NCBI GenBank assembly: GCA_033032175.1
Contig: CM065320.1
Location: 8,804,001-8,868,000, forward strand
Direction of reading: 5' to 3'
Length of the DNA: 64,000 nucleotides
Origin: Saturnia japonica
Taxonomy: Eukaryota > Arthropoda > Insecta > Lepidoptera > Saturniidae
Positions within the stretch are counted from its first letter, which is position 1; each line of letters starts with the position of its first letter. Shown here in pieces: positions 13,301 through 25,412 of the stretch. The position numbers and the translations under genes were made by a program. The notes beneath the pieces were generated by a model. That model searched no databases. It saw only the letters and a program-made list of their open reading frames with translations, and had not been told where the DNA came from.

Positions 13301-13985
13301 GATTAATTGGGTATTACTACGTTATCGAATTGACGAAACTTTAAACATATATTCTCAATTTTAGGAAGTTTCCTAAAATTTCTTAAAAACTTGGCTAGCA
13401 TCGAGTCCAAAAATAATAACAATCGTATATTATTATCCTAATAATATGTGTAGCAGACGAATAGTTCGTAGGAATATCAAATTGAGTTAAAAAAGGATAT
13501 TTTTAAGTAAATTAATAACGTAATATTTTTTTTATTTTTCAGAGTTCAGAATTTTGTTTTTGTGAAAAAAAGTTTATTTCTTTCTTTTTATTGAGTCTTG
13601 CTTTCTGTAGGTAACTGGTTTATTCAAAACGAATATGTGTAGATCTTCTAAACGCGCTGCATATAATGGCAACAAAATATGAGATAACGTAATTCCTAAA
13701 GACGTCAATAAATGTGGTGCTTTTCTATCATAGATAAAAATTGGCGTAGAATCCCGAATGGTGTTAAAATTTCCGACCCTAAAGGACTAGTGGATAGAGT
13801 GGATCTATGAGTATAACAAAAAAATTGGCCGGTCCTAAGATGAGGTCAACTGGAGGGTGAGAAGCTACCGGAAGCCGTGTACGTAAAATTTGATCACGAA
13901 GCAATTGGTCTCAGGCTAAGATAGTAACTGGTGCATCAAAGCTCAAAGCTTGGAAGGCAGTTATTTTATTATGAAGCTCCGATGC
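10351..13985. other. no gene seen
   Basis: About 3.6 kb of AT-rich noncoding DNA. It contains scraps of old repeats, for example the aaaccgacttcggtaaaaat phrase near 11945, related by eye to a reversed phrase near 14960. No splice-consistent coding segment was found. Confidence 0.45.
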
Positions 13986-13989
13986 TTTT

Positions 13990-14225
13990 TTATACAACAA
14001 ATGTGACAAACAAGCATACAGCCTGCCTGACGGTAAGCGGATACCCGTAGCTTATTGATGCATGTAGGTATCACTAGCGCGTTGCCGACCTTGAACCCGC
14101 TACCCCAAAGAGTTCTGACCACAGAAACAGAACACTAGGTTATTTGTCTGCGATCTTTTGTAGGGTTTTCCACTAGTCGAACTGTCCCAAGTAGAGACAA
14201 ATCTCCAAAACAATTTCCCTGTGCG
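13990..14225 (-). repeat. LINE 3'-UTR fragment (reverse)
   Basis: Reverse copy of the family at 2205-2430: tgacggtaagcgg near its left end, a ccttgaacccg block in the middle and tcccaagtagagacaaatct at the right. Confidence 0.6.
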
Positions 14226-14242
14226 CCCTACCTATCTACCTT

Positions 14243-14663
14243 TTTTATATCAAGATTGTGGCAAACAAGCTTGCGGTCCGCCTGATGGTAAGCGGTCACC
14301 GCAGCCTATGGACTTTTACACAAAAGTATCACATGTGAGTTGCCGATCCTTTGAAAACCTATTTAACCCCTTTTTGATGAACTCCATACTGTAGTCCCAT
14401 GGGAAAACATCAGCACTAGGGAGCTTATTCCACAAACGGAGCGTTCGTGTAAAAATATTCCTCTGATATGAGACCATCCGCGACCATTTAGGTTCCATAG
14501 TGTGAGGATGAACTCCCTGCCGATTGCGAGCGATGCGTTGGTGGAAAGTAGCCGCTGGTACCATACGGAACAGTTCCTCGGAACACAACCCATTACACAA
14601 ACAGTATAACGTGCAAAATGAGACAAGAGAGGAACATTCCACATTCGTGCTATTTGTTTTCAA
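14243..14663 (-). mobile_element. non-LTR retrotransposon, reverse-transcriptase C-terminus and 3' end
   Basis: The minus-strand frame 14663-14316 (115 codons) ends with the profile typical of jockey/CR1-type ORF2 C-termini: a FHQRIARNR segment, a HPHTME segment, then TRTLRLWNKLPSADVFPWDY. Directly after its stop comes the gtccataggctgcggtgac phrase, which defines the dispersed 3'-UTR repeats of this window. The 3' end lies near 14243 at an A-rich tail. The element is severely 5'-truncated, as is usual for LINE copies, and has no active domain left. Confidence 0.75.
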
Positions 14664-15429
14664 AGAGTTCCGTTGTGTATTCGCAATTCAAGTTAGTACA
14701 GAACGTCCTTAGTTAGGCATACCTAGTCTTGGGTTATGATCAACCTATCAATATATCTATCAATCACTATACATTTCCCATTTGATTTCGAAGAGTTTTC
14801 AGGTGTATCTTCGAAATCCAAGGTCCAATACAAATAAAATTAAAATGGGACTCAACTGAAAATACCCCCTAACCAACAAAAAAATAATATTTTAAATCGG
14901 CTTATAAATGACGGAGTTACAAACATAAAAAATTGATAACCTTCGCCTTTTTTTGAAGTCAGTTAAAAATACTATCGTATGTTGTTCAATAACTGCTTAG
15001 GCACTTTAATTTTGTAAAACCTGATTCTAAAAATCTAGACACCGTTTCTACATACATTATAAACGGATCTTATTTCTTTATCTGTTACAACCACGCTGTT
15101 GCACTAACTTGTTTTGTGTAAGTATGAAATATTACACTAGATGTCGTCTGGGCGACAGGATACAAGACGGGCAAACGACATCTTTTGTTTCTCTTAATGT
15201 AGAATCATTTCAGGGGTCTAATAATAACAAAGGCAACTAAGTTCATATAATTCAACGTCGTTCTTGAAACTTTAAATGATTATTTTTAGCTTAAAAAGGT
15301 AGCTTAAAGTTATTAATACCTTTATCTTAACTATTATTGTTATTTATAGCAAAATACGAAAAATTGTGTTTTATGAACTTTACTCCCACTAATATTATTA
15401 TTTACTAAAAATACATATTTATTCATTGC

Positions 15430-15520
15430 AGTGACACCTATGGTGTTACAAGCGTCCATAGGCTACAGTAGCCGCTTATCATCATATGGGCCGCATGCTT
15501 TTTTGCCACCTTTGTGATAT
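15430..15520 (+). repeat. LINE 3'-UTR fragment
   Basis: Contains acaagcgtccataggctaca then gtagccgctta and a gggccgcatgctt-type end, the terminal block of the same non-LTR family. Confidence 0.6.
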
Positions 15521-16274
15521 AAAAAAATGTTTAGTACGAAATGCCTTAATATTCTTACCAATTCATATTACATTCACATTTCAATTTTTACAAAATTTTT
15601 GTATAGACCGGATCGTCTAATGTTGTATTTGATCCATTTGAAACTAAACACTCGGCTTCTTCACTACCATACAATCCAATGTGTGATGAAACCCATTGCA
15701 TTTTTAATACATTCTATTTTGCAGCTAAATATACACTGCTTGTTCCCGGATCACGTAAAAGTGAATGTATAGTATAGTATAGTAATTATATTCGTCGTTT
15801 AGACGATATATAGTAAATAATAATACAAATATGTGTTATATTACACATCGATCAAGTGAATATTAATCACTTTAATAATATATAAAACGAATAAAATGCA
15901 TCGGATACAGCGGCTGTCATTCGTTTTGTTGTAGCGAGTTGAGGAACTTTCCCTCTTCACTCGGAATCGACGCGATGAATTATGCATGAGAATTAAGTTT
16001 GACGGCAGATAAGCGTCCGAAAGATTTATTGCCTGATATGATGTGTAGAAAACAATCCAACTTGTTTCCAGTTCCTGAATTATGGGTGTTGTTTTATTGT
16101 GAGCACGTCAAACGTTCGCTAAGTTTCGGAAAAAGTTTTTCTTTACTTATACAGTAAAATTTTGGTTCTATCGTAGCTAGTTTTAAATTTCACTTTATTA
16201 AGAAAAATGTTATTGTGTCAATTAAATTGTAAAGGATATATCACTTTCTTAATAAGAAAAAAAAATTACCTTGA

Positions 16275-16510
16275 GGAGAAATTTCTTTGGAGATTTCTCT
16301 CTACTTGGGGCTGCTCGACTGGTGGAATACCTTCACTCTACAGAAGATCGCACCTAAATAAGCTTGTGTTGTGATCCTGCGGTGTGCAGGGCTTCCAAAA
16401 ACCCTTGAGGTAGGTCGGTCGGTGACCGAACGCGCTAGTTATATCTTAAGTATTACAAGCGTCCATAGACTACAGTAGCCGCTTACCGTATGCTTGTTTA
16501 TTTCCTTAGT
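16275..16510 (+). repeat. LINE 3'-UTR fragment
   Basis: Full block order of the family: ggagatttctctctacttgg, ctacagaagatcg, then acaagcgtccatagactaca and gtagccgcttacc. Confidence 0.65.
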
Positions 16511-16738
16511 TGTATAAAAAAATAGGTAGTAAAAATAAAACATAAATACTTTAAATAGGCAATATTGTTTATAAATGATAGCAACAAAACGTAACATAAA
16601 CACAAAATCGGCATTGTGGTCGGTGTAGCCTTTTATCAGAGTTACGCACGCTCTTACTGGGCCGTCCCGGAAATTTAACTTCGTTAAGAATGAAATATGT
16701 CCCGTCGTTATTCCACGGCTTGTTGCGCGAATACTTAC

Positions 16739-16871
16739 ATTTCGAGTTCTCCACCTCTAGTTTTCTCATCAGACCCAACGGAAATAATTTCATCCGAGAC
16801 TGAATTATGACAAAACTCCTTCGGACATTGCCGCATCCGTAATGAGAATGAAGTCGAGATATGTCGGTGAT
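16739..16871 (-). other. candidate exon ending in a consensus splice donor
   Basis: On the minus strand a frame stays open for 44 codons from just after a stop at 16872-16874 to 16739, where gtaagtatt (a near-perfect donor) follows. The peptide is basic and ends LMRKLEVENSK. No acceptor with a clear polypyrimidine tract and no partner exon were found, so this may be chance. Not recognised. Confidence 0.2.
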
Positions 16872-17104
16872 TTATTTTCACGTGCGGTGCTGTCTGGCGT
16901 ACGATGCTTTATTGTTTTTTTTTTTAATTTACCTTTGGATTGTTTCTGTTTATACAATGTGCGATTATTGTTGCAATTATGTTCTGGGTTATCTTCCTAC
17001 TAAAGTTTATACTGAGTAAAGTGATGATACTATACTATACTAAAGGTTGTGACTCTTCGAAGTTTATCTTATGCTTAAAGACTGCAAATGGTGAATGGTA
17101 TAAT

Positions 17105-17275
17105 GTCTTTCCTAGCTAGCTACCAAAGTCAAGTTGAAAATCCGTAGCCAAGCTCCTATAGGTGTATTCCGGCAACTGCACTTGATAGCCAGCCCCTTAG
17201 GCTTTGCTTCTCACCATCTTGGGCCACATCATCACATTAGGTGAGATTTTGGGCAAAAGCTAAACCATTATAGAA
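17105..17275 (-). repeat. dispersed LINE-type fragment (reverse)
   Basis: Reverse of the 6140-6340 family, with tagctagctaccaaagtcaa, gatagccagcccc and attaggtgagatttt. Confidence 0.5.
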
Positions 17276-18210
17276 CTTTAAAAAAAAACAATTCATCGCT
17301 ATATTTCCTTCGGTGACCTTGTGAAAGTCAGCCAAATAAAACCTAAGTTATTGAAACATATGTTCTACATAAATAAAATGATTGTGGATTGCTGTTGTGC
17401 GCACATCACGAAAAAACTACATGACAGATTTTGATTTGTTTATGTTTTACTTCTGAGGTATTTGGTCCTTACCTCCAATAAAAAGTTATTCAAGTTTTAG
17501 AAACTACGATTTTTATAAAATTACACATTCTTCTGTTATCTACGCGAGCGAAGCCGTGAGCATAGCAGGTACTAAAATATACACGTATCACGAAGTATTT
17601 ATGTTAAAAATAGTCTACAAAAAACAGTGGCTTGTTCAATGGTACTACAAAGTAGTTAAATAATTGATTGTCAACTTCTAATATTTGATGTGTCGCAATT
17701 GGACTTCATATTCTTATTAACAACGATGAGTAACATCAAGATCGAAAATTTAAAATATTTGCAATTTAGGTACTCGGGGAGTAATAAACTGAGTACGTAA
17801 AGTGAAATAGTAGGTAGGTGGGTGGTACAAGGAAGTATTTAATTAAATCCAGCGGCAGGGGCTTCAGGCCGCTTTACATCACCGCCACTAATCACAGGTA
17901 GGCTGTCGACACGTTCTCCTATTTGAATACCAAACTGTTATTTTGTAAGTGCCAAAAAACTCATTAGCTATTTGCTTTGTGATTATTTTTATGACGACTT
18001 AAGAGGTTATATTTGTAAATGTATTTGCGGTATTTCCTAATCTACTTTCAATCTTGATGAGTAATTAATCTTCTCTGACTTTAGAAATTTTATTTCTGAT
18101 CAAAATATCGAAAAGTTAAGGAGTATATTGTACTCGGTATTTGGGTTTTACGTACTACTATACGTACTATATAATCTAAAATTATATTATTTTTATTTTT
18201 TAAGTATAAA
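17276..18210. other. no gene seen
   Basis: AT-rich noncoding DNA. A small less AT-rich patch at 17840-17900 has no open frame. Confidence 0.45.
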
Positions 18211-18214
18211 TCAA

Positions 18215-19080
18215 GCTAAATTTGACCGATGACATGGGTTGTGTTGGCTTTGAGGGTCGCTGTGGTTTGTGGCTTATTATCATAGACCTGCGACTTAAGA
18301 AAACCGCACAAGAAAAAGTTTAACAGGGTCAAATCGCACGATCTCGATGACCAGTTCACGTCCACGTGAGATGACCATGCCTTGAAATCACTCGTACTGA
18401 ATGTCCAATGTGGCATGAGCTGTGTGGCACGTAGCTCTGCCCTATTGAACACATGTCCATATAATCCAAATCAGGCCAAAAGAAGTTGGTAATCATCGAC
18501 CTATATCACTCGCCGTTGACGTTGATGGCCTGGCCGACGTCGTTCTTAGAGAAATATGGAACCGAAGACGCCACCAGCCCAAAATCCATATCAAACAGTG
18601 ACTTTTTCGTGATGCCTTGGACGCTCTTGGGTCTCATATGGATTGGTATCGTCTCAAATTCGACAATTTTTTTGTTGGCGTACCCATTCATCCAGAAATG
18701 GGCCTCATCGCTTAAGGTGATTTTTTGATAAAAATTAGGGTCATATTCCAACTGATCGCTCACTTTCAGCTCCTGGGTCAGTTGAATTTTGTACGGCTCT
18801 GTGGCCACGATGCAAATTTCACCAAGTTGTTGTCTGTGAAAGGACGATTTCTTGTGATTGATACGAAATCGATTGCCTTAGATTCTCCTACACACTCTCA
18901 CGGACAGTGGCGATGTTTTCGGTAGATTTTGCGTTTCGTTGTCGGTCATAGGGGTGCTGGTTTATTATTTACTCAACTTGTGGACTCAAATTTATCCAAC
19001 ACATAGCGAATAGTTCTCTCGGTAGGAAGATTATGGCGGCCGTAAAATGGACCGAATTTCCCGAACAAAACACCCATTTT
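18215..19080 (-). pseudogene. mariner-type transposase relic (same broad family as the rosa copy)
   Basis: On the minus strand, pieces of one transposase appear in order but in shifting frames. First comes an N-terminal helix-turn-helix segment (MGVLFGKFGPFYGRHNLPT near 19076). Next is YKIQLTQELK, then SDEAHFWMNGYANK with the first catalytic Asp present, and a C-terminal NWSSRSCDLTLLNFFLCG in which the third Asp has been replaced by Asn. YKIQL and QELK are shared with the transposase at 55577-56644. Stops and frameshifts make it nonfunctional. Terminal inverted repeats were not found by eye. Confidence 0.75.
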
Positions 19081-19479
19081 GATAAAACAATTTTATCATT
19101 TGCACGTGTTGTTCAATGCTATATCCATCCATGGTGCTTTGGCAAAAGATATTGAATGAATGATAGCCAATTTGACAGATGTAGCTTCAACAATATGTAC
19201 GCTATCAACTGTCAAAGTTCGGAAGTTCTTACTGGAAGGCTCGTTATATTTGGACGCATAGTTTTGAAGATAATGGAAATTAAAATAATTCAACACTCGT
19301 CTCGGTAGAACAAGGTGCGATGAAAACCAATTTATTCTAAAATACCACAAGAAAACGTTACAAAAAATATTGTTTATAGTGGAAATATTATGAATTATAA
19401 GTCAGTGATTTCTTTTAAATTATTCGTGGGTGAAACTGCGAGTACTCCTAGTAGTACTATATAAATGACAAGTAGGTAT

Positions 19480-20565
19480 ATTAATATTATACAAATTCAA
19501 ATTCAAATCAAAAAAACTTACAAAACAATCATAAAAAAATTAAATCAGAAGAAATGATTATTGACAAACATTCAAATAGCTCTAAATCTTCACACAGGTA
19601 ACTGACATATCCATTCGAGACAAAAACAAAGTAAAATTAGAAAAGTATTCATACGTGACTACGCGTTTGAGTCAATTTACCTTATAAACATGGATTTAGT
19701 TTAATTTTACATAACTTGAATTTCATATTATGTGTTTACTAATCCATTTCATACACTTTTAGAAAATATCTAATATTTCATACAAATAGATCCTAACACA
19801 TCCACTATTCATTAGAATAATTTGATAAGCATATTAACCACATTATCACAAAACCTTCTCAAATCCTGGATTTCGTTTTTATAAATTGCAAGATATTGAA
19901 GAATCCCAATACATAATTACACTTACATAAATCCCTGGTTAGATCTAATTTAAAATATTCCAGTCCTGTGTGGAATTCACATTATGACATTTATATTTAA
20001 AAAAAACATAGAACAGGCACAGAAAATATTTTTGTGACACCTTTGTTATAGTTGTAATATGGCTAAAAAGATTCCAAAATATCATCATGACCGTCTCGAA
20101 CATTTTAAACTTACCTCATTATGCAAACTTAGATAGTTGTTGGAACTTATGTTTTATATAAACTGACAATGGAAAATGATAGGATAGTCGAAAAATCACG
20201 AATAAATTCAAATTTAATATTCCCGTTAAGGTTCCCTTGATCTAATAAATAGCGTTGTACTTCTCTCACTCCTTTACCAATTTAAGGTTTTATGTCAATA
20301 TTAATTATGTTGCTCTTTTTGTAGTTTCAATTTCTCTAATTATTATTCCTATGACATTCTCTTATCTTAATATTCTTATTTATACATAATATTATTTTTT
20401 TATGTTTAATGTTTATTATTTTATATGTATATAGTTAAATTTATTATTTAAGTATGTTGTCTGAGCATGTCCTGTTCGATTTTAGTTTTATATTATGAAT
20501 AGTTTTTATTAAAATCGTATATTGCTATGTTATGTTGGTGAGTCAAAATAAATAAAATAAAATAC
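19480..20565 (+). mobile_element. degenerate non-LTR retrotransposon 3' part with AATAAA tail
   Basis: Around 19935-19985 the plus strand encodes LVRSNLKYSSPVWNSHY, a segment typical of the region downstream of the reverse-transcriptase domain in jockey-like elements. About 580 bases later the sequence ends in gtcaaaataaataaaataaa, a usual LINE tail. Frames between are broken. Confidence 0.55.
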
Positions 20566-20659
20566 TCTTGTTAATGCACGTGATACCACGTATCATGCTA
20601 TTATATGATGCTATTTTCGTTTACTGTGACCTGTTTAGCTAAACCCTTTGAAAATGAGT

Positions 20660-20810
20660 CAGTTTTTTTTATCGTAGCACGGCAAAGTGACAACACTGTA
20701 TCTGATGGTGAGCACAGTGCAATCCAATAACATTGGTGATTACCTTGAGATCTACAATCCATCGACAGTTGTAGCTGTCACGCCGGCCTGCTCAAATATC
20801 TATTTAGGTT
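20660..20810 (+). repeat. dispersed repeat, CACTGTGCC family
   Basis: Contains ctgatggtgagcacagtgca, a variant of the 2490-2640 and 60665-60790 copies, ending in gtagctgtcacgccggcctg. Confidence 0.5.
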
Positions 20811-21362
20811 ACGTTTGAAGGACTCCATAGATAAAAAATACTCCACCGTGATCGGCACAGTACACAGCTTCACAGTACGGCAATCTAGCTACAAATAGCT
20901 TATTCAGTAAAATACTTTTCACGAAGATCCATCGCTAGAAGTACATATTTAAGTAATAACTTTAAATAAAAATAAGCAGAACTAGAAACCATCTCGAACT
21001 CCGTTCGTATTAAATACAAAATAAAATTTTATAACAATAAAAAGCCTTTATCATTCAGCGATACTGTAGCTTTCTATCACTAAAAGAATTTTTAGAATTT
21101 GACCATAGTTCTGGAGATTACCTTCTACAAACATATTCACAATCTTTAAGTCTTTGTCAAAAGGGTGTTTATAATAGTACTCGTAGTATTGATGTATTGA
21201 AGTATAGATAATACATAGACATCACTGTTATTATTTCAACTATTATTTCTATAATGAGTTTAGTTAAAATATTTTGAAATAATTTCATAATTTTTTGACA
21301 GTTTTGCATGTCATCGAAGTTTTAAAAACATATTTTTTATGTATTTTCAAACACTTTGAAAT

Positions 21363-23348
21363 ATGGAAAAAAATATCCTTCATACATTAAACTATGGCGA
21401 ACGAGTGACTAGCTCTTATGCAGAAATTTATTTAGATGATAAATGTTCAAAATTGAAACAAGAAGTTACGAAAACTGAAAGTAAATATCCACAGTCAAAA
21501 GATATTTACGAAGAACTAGAGAATAATGCATCCGAATGGACCTCGCCAAGTGATTTATTGATTGGTATATTAGATTTAAAGCCACCATTTACATCAAAAA
21601 TTACTAGAGGGAAAGCTCATGAAGGTATATTGGCCATAGGAAATGATATTTTAGAAAATGAGCGAGCGAAATTTTTAAAATATTTAAGTACTTTAATTGA
21701 TGAAAATGATGCTGCCTGGAATCAAATCCTCCAACAGGAGAGATCTGCAGTGAAAAAAAAAGTATACAACATATACCTTAATATTTTTAAAAAGAAAAGT
21801 AAGATAATGACAACAGAGATAGCGGCATTTTATGAAGAAACTCTTCAAGAATTGGAAGATCATTTAAGATTAGACCTTCGCAGATTATTACTTAGCACGC
21901 GTGCAAGTATAACTAGTGATTTAAATACAGAAATAAAACAAAAACTAGAAAAAGAAAAAAAGATTCTCGAAACAGTTTTACAACAAAGATACGAAAATGA
22001 AATTCTTAAAATAAAAAGATATTATGGGCTTCTTTTACAGAATGAAAAGTATAGAAAGAGAAAAATTATTAATCACGCTATGATTGAAAGAAATGATGCG
22101 CTGAAAGCTTTCTGCAGGCAAGTGGAAGCTGATAATATGACCAGCACAATGTATATGATGTGTACTGAAAGAAAAAAGTGTAAGGTAAAACAATTCATAT
22201 TAGACAATTATCAAGATACTGAAATAACAGAAAAGCTTCAAAAAATCAAAGAGAGGCAAAATATTTTAGATACATTTGCTATTAAAGATGTTACTTTAAA
22301 TGAAATAAATAGGGAATGGGAAGGGAAAATGAAAAAAATACTTCAATTGTTTATTAAATTTATTAGTTTCAGTCTAAAACTCCTCCCCGAACAGACAACG
22401 TTTTTACTTGATTTTCAAAAAATGGTTGTTTTACAATTGAATGAAATATGTAAAATGCCAAAGAAGTATTCTTCTATCCTAATACCTGAAGAAAACATAC
22501 AAAATATTTTTAAATTTGTAGACCCTCAGGTAAAAAAGTCAGTTTGTGATATCGAACCTTTTGTGGTTGTGGGTGATACATCAGACATTCCTGCACCCCG
22601 ATATGGAAGCAGAGAAACTATACCTTCTGATATAGATCTTCCTACAATTAGACTACAAAGACAGTTCGTTTATGCAAAGTGTCATAACTTTGAAGAAATA
22701 AAAGATATACTAGAGAAGGAACGATGTAAATGTTCTGATATCAGTGCCAAAATTCCAATACCCACACCTTTGTCCAGCGAGACTCCAGAACAGATGCAAG
22801 AAGACATATGTGTTGACTGTGAGTCTTCTAATGAACTTTTGTTGGTTGAAGATATACATCGACTTCACGAATGTCCTGTCAGAGGTTGTAAGGATTGGTT
22901 CAAAAGACAATCATTTCCATTCTTAGAAAATTACTTAGATTTCACTGAAGACAACTTTGAAAGAGTAAAAACTTTATTAGATCAACCACTTAAGGAAGAA
23001 ATGACACCAGACTTGATTAATCCAAAGTCAATAGTTTATTCGGACTTAGTTTTTGGTCCAACTAATGAACCCTATCATACTGTGGAAACACAGTACTCTA
23101 GCCAAGAGGAATTAAATCAAATAAATATTGAATGTGGCTGTATTGATATTAGTAGACCAAAGTTTAATATTAGTCACCAAGTAGAAGGATCTACAAGTAA
23201 AGTTTCAAACAAGCTTTGCCAAGCGTCAGATTCTGCAAAAATGATTAATAATATAATTATCAAACGTCAAAATTCATTGAAGCGCCTTTTACAAGAAAAC
23301 CAAAATTTGCTCAACATGTTTCACGACGAATCTTTTGATTTTGAATAA
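21363..23348 (+). CDS. intronless 661-codon coiled-coil protein, function unknown
   Basis: I do not recognise this protein. The single open frame runs 661 codons from an ATG preceded by gaaat, with codon use typical of a real AT-rich insect gene. Residues 1-130 are a mixed N-terminal part. Residues about 150-330 are very rich in Lys, Glu, Leu and Gln with heptad character, indicating a long coiled coil. Residues 330-400 form a more hydrophobic segment. The C-terminal third has three Cys clusters (CKC near 455, CVDC near 483, HECPVRGC near 502) that could bind metal, though no known zinc-finger spacing is clear. No signal peptide or membrane segment is evident, so it is probably intracellular. 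A possible polyadenylation signal AATAAA lies at 23520. Single-exon structure could mean a retrogene. Structural or cytoskeletal roles are plausible but unproven. Confidence 0.85.
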   Translation: MEKNILHTLNYGERVTSSYAEIYLDDKCSKLKQEVTKTESKYPQSKDIYEELENNASEWTSPSDLLIGILDLKPPFTSKITRGKAHEGILAIGNDILENERAKFLKYLSTLIDENDAAWNQILQQERSAVKKKVYNIYLNIFKKKSKIMTTEIAAFYEETLQELEDHLRLDLRRLLLSTRASITSDLNTEIKQKLEKEKKILETVLQQRYENEILKIKRYYGLLLQNEKYRKRKIINHAMIERNDALKAFCRQVEADNMTSTMYMMCTERKKCKVKQFILDNYQDTEITEKLQKIKERQNILDTFAIKDVTLNEINREWEGKMKKILQLFIKFISFSLKLLPEQTTFLLDFQKMVVLQLNEICKMPKKYSSILIPEENIQNIFKFVDPQVKKSVCDIEPFVVVGDTSDIPAPRYGSRETIPSDIDLPTIRLQRQFVYAKCHNFEEIKDILEKERCKCSDISAKIPIPTPLSSETPEQMQEDICVDCESSNELLLVEDIHRLHECPVRGCKDWFKRQSFPFLENYLDFTEDNFERVKTLLDQPLKEEMTPDLINPKSIVYSDLVFGPTNEPYHTVETQYSSQEELNQINIECGCIDISRPKFNISHQVEGSTSKVSNKLCQASDSAKMINNIIIKRQNSLKRLLQENQNLLNMFHDESFDFE

Positions 23349-23634
23349 TTTTTCATTATTATTTATATAATATTATATTTAATTTATTCTAAATTACTGT
23401 ACAATTATTTATAGCATGTTAGTCATTTAATCAATAGTTAACCTTTGTGGATGTTTGAATTATAATCATAAACATTCATTTAACAAGACAGTAGAAACAC
23501 CATTCTAAAAAGACTTCAAAATAAAATGGATACTGATGAATATTTTCTTTCTTGTTAGTTTAATACTAACAGTATTAGTATATAAAAATATTTGTAACTA
23601 GCTATTGTTATATAAATACAATTCATAAAACTGA

Positions 23635-23900
23635 AATTTCTGTTTGTAATGTCAAAATACAGGTTTATACTAAATATACATGAAAGTACATAAGATACCT
23701 ATAACAAAAAAAGTATTTTTAATTTTTTTGTCTAACTGTCTTTTTGTTATTAGTAATCTCTGAAACAGTTAGATGATTTTGACGGGACTTTCACTAGTAG
23801 ATAGCTGGTATTATAAAGTGTGACTTAGGCTACTTTTTTGAAAAAGAATTAGAGTTTCGTGGAAATAAAAATCTGTTCGGAAAAGTATAGATTGTTGGGC
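23635..23900 (+). repeat. dispersed repeat with gacgggactttcac block
   Basis: Second copy of the 9950-10215 family, with the same block order including taatctctgaaacagttag and gacgggactttcactagtag. Confidence 0.55.
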
Positions 23901-24239
23901 AATTAAGTGGGTACAGTAAGTAGAGACCTACAAAAACGTTAGCGATCATGAAGATTTTGTTTTTAAAATAACCGAAGGCGGGGGAGCATTATTCGCGTGT
24001 AAGCCCGATTGACGACATTCTGTAGTTCATGTGAGCGCGGCTGCGGATATAGCTAGTCATAAACACGGCAGCAAATCTCATTTATTGGTCCAGTTTAGTC
24101 ATAAATAAGTAGCAGATAAGAGCTGTATATTGGCACTGTTACAATCATGGCTTACAATAATGTATAGTTATTAAAAAACAAATAATGTTGGTTTAATCCA
24201 AGTGTATAACCAAACAAATTGGATACACTTCGATCCTCA

Positions 24240-24603
24240 CTATGGAAAGCTGACGAAGCGACCTAGATCTGGGAGGAGTCGCAAAATGCAATCGGTGTGT
24301 TCTATGATCTCTCAAAAGCCTTCGATTGCGTTGAGCACAGTACGCTAACAATTAAGCTGAAACACTGTGGTGTGTGGAACTTCTCTCGACCTGCTAATTT
24401 CTTTTTTAACAGACCGCTGTCAGAAAATAAGTGTAAATGAGGCAACCTTTTCGGGAACATTGGCTAGAATCGACGTCCTTCAGGGATCGATTTTGGGACC
24501 ATTTTATTTATCATTTATATCTATAAACGATCTACCGCTGGTGGTTGAACACGGTGCTGACATGGTTCTTTTTGCAGAATTATTTGTGAATATTATTTGG
24601 TAA
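24240..24603 (+). mobile_element. non-LTR retrotransposon reverse-transcriptase fragment
   Basis: A plus-strand piece reads FYDLSKAFDCVEHSTLTIKL, the reverse-transcriptase motif around the first catalytic Asp. After a frameshift comes DVLQGSILGPFYLSFISIND, the QGS..GP motif. A final VEHGADMVLFAE sits where the ADDT motif would be, degraded. The copy is dead. A degenerate 3'-UTR block follows at 24830-24930, so this may be one decayed element. Confidence 0.8.
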
Positions 24604-24719
24604 TGTAACAACAGTATATAACTTCTATGTAAAGTTAATATTCATTGAGTAATTGTAAATAATATTAAATATATATATACGAGTGTTAGACCCTGTGCAA
24701 GGTTCGCATGCAGAAGTTT

Positions 24720-25240
24720 CTGTCTCAAAACAGTTCTGGTCCGAAGAAGTGACGTAGGTAACACGCACCGGTACAGGAGGCGGTTCAACTCAGTCTTCAG
24801 GAATTGGTAGGTAGGAGAACTATTGTGACCGTCCTCAGTACTGCGGTTCTTTTGAGGTTAGATGTATAGATGCTATAAGCTGCAGTAACCACTTAACATT
24901 AGTTTGCTAATTCATAGCATAAAAAAATTAAGCTGTGAAACTTTAACTGACAGTAATGGTGAAATCGCTAACTATGCCGGGCGTTTATCTGACTTACGAC
25001 TACCAGATGTAGCACCCATAGTGCAATCAGTGCCAGCCACGCTTAAGTATGTAACGATCCGGAATCAATCGGTGTATATCCAATAATCAAGCGAGGTGCT
25101 AGAAAAAGAGTTTTTAGAAGTTTTTTTTCGGAAACTGACAAACGGCTTCGTAAAATTAGGTTTCTTCGCATGTCTAAGAAAATTACTCGTATTATAATTT
25201 TTGATTAGCATACATTGTTTTGTAATTTTACTTATACTTT
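24720..25240. other. retroelement debris, no gene
   Basis: A degenerate LINE 3'-UTR block (gctataagctgcagtaacca) sits at about 24870. The rest has short open stretches without splice context. Confidence 0.4.
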
Positions 25241-25280
25241 ACTTTGTAAAACTATTCTAATTTTCCATTTTTTTTTTACA

Positions 25281-25412
25281 GTGTGCAATGTATATTCAAT
25301 TGCCAAGGTCTTGCAGGCCGATATAACAGCGGCGACAAGCGATGGATTCCGATTTCTCGGGGGGCGCCAGTATTTTTGGATTATACTGTGCTTACCATCG
25401 GGCACAGTGTAG
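25281..25412 (+). other. candidate exon after a strong acceptor
   Basis: A long T tract ending in ttttttttttacag at 25280 is an excellent splice acceptor. Beyond it a frame stays open for 43 codons to a stop at 25410, with normal base composition. No partner exon was found and the peptide is not recognised. Confidence 0.15.
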
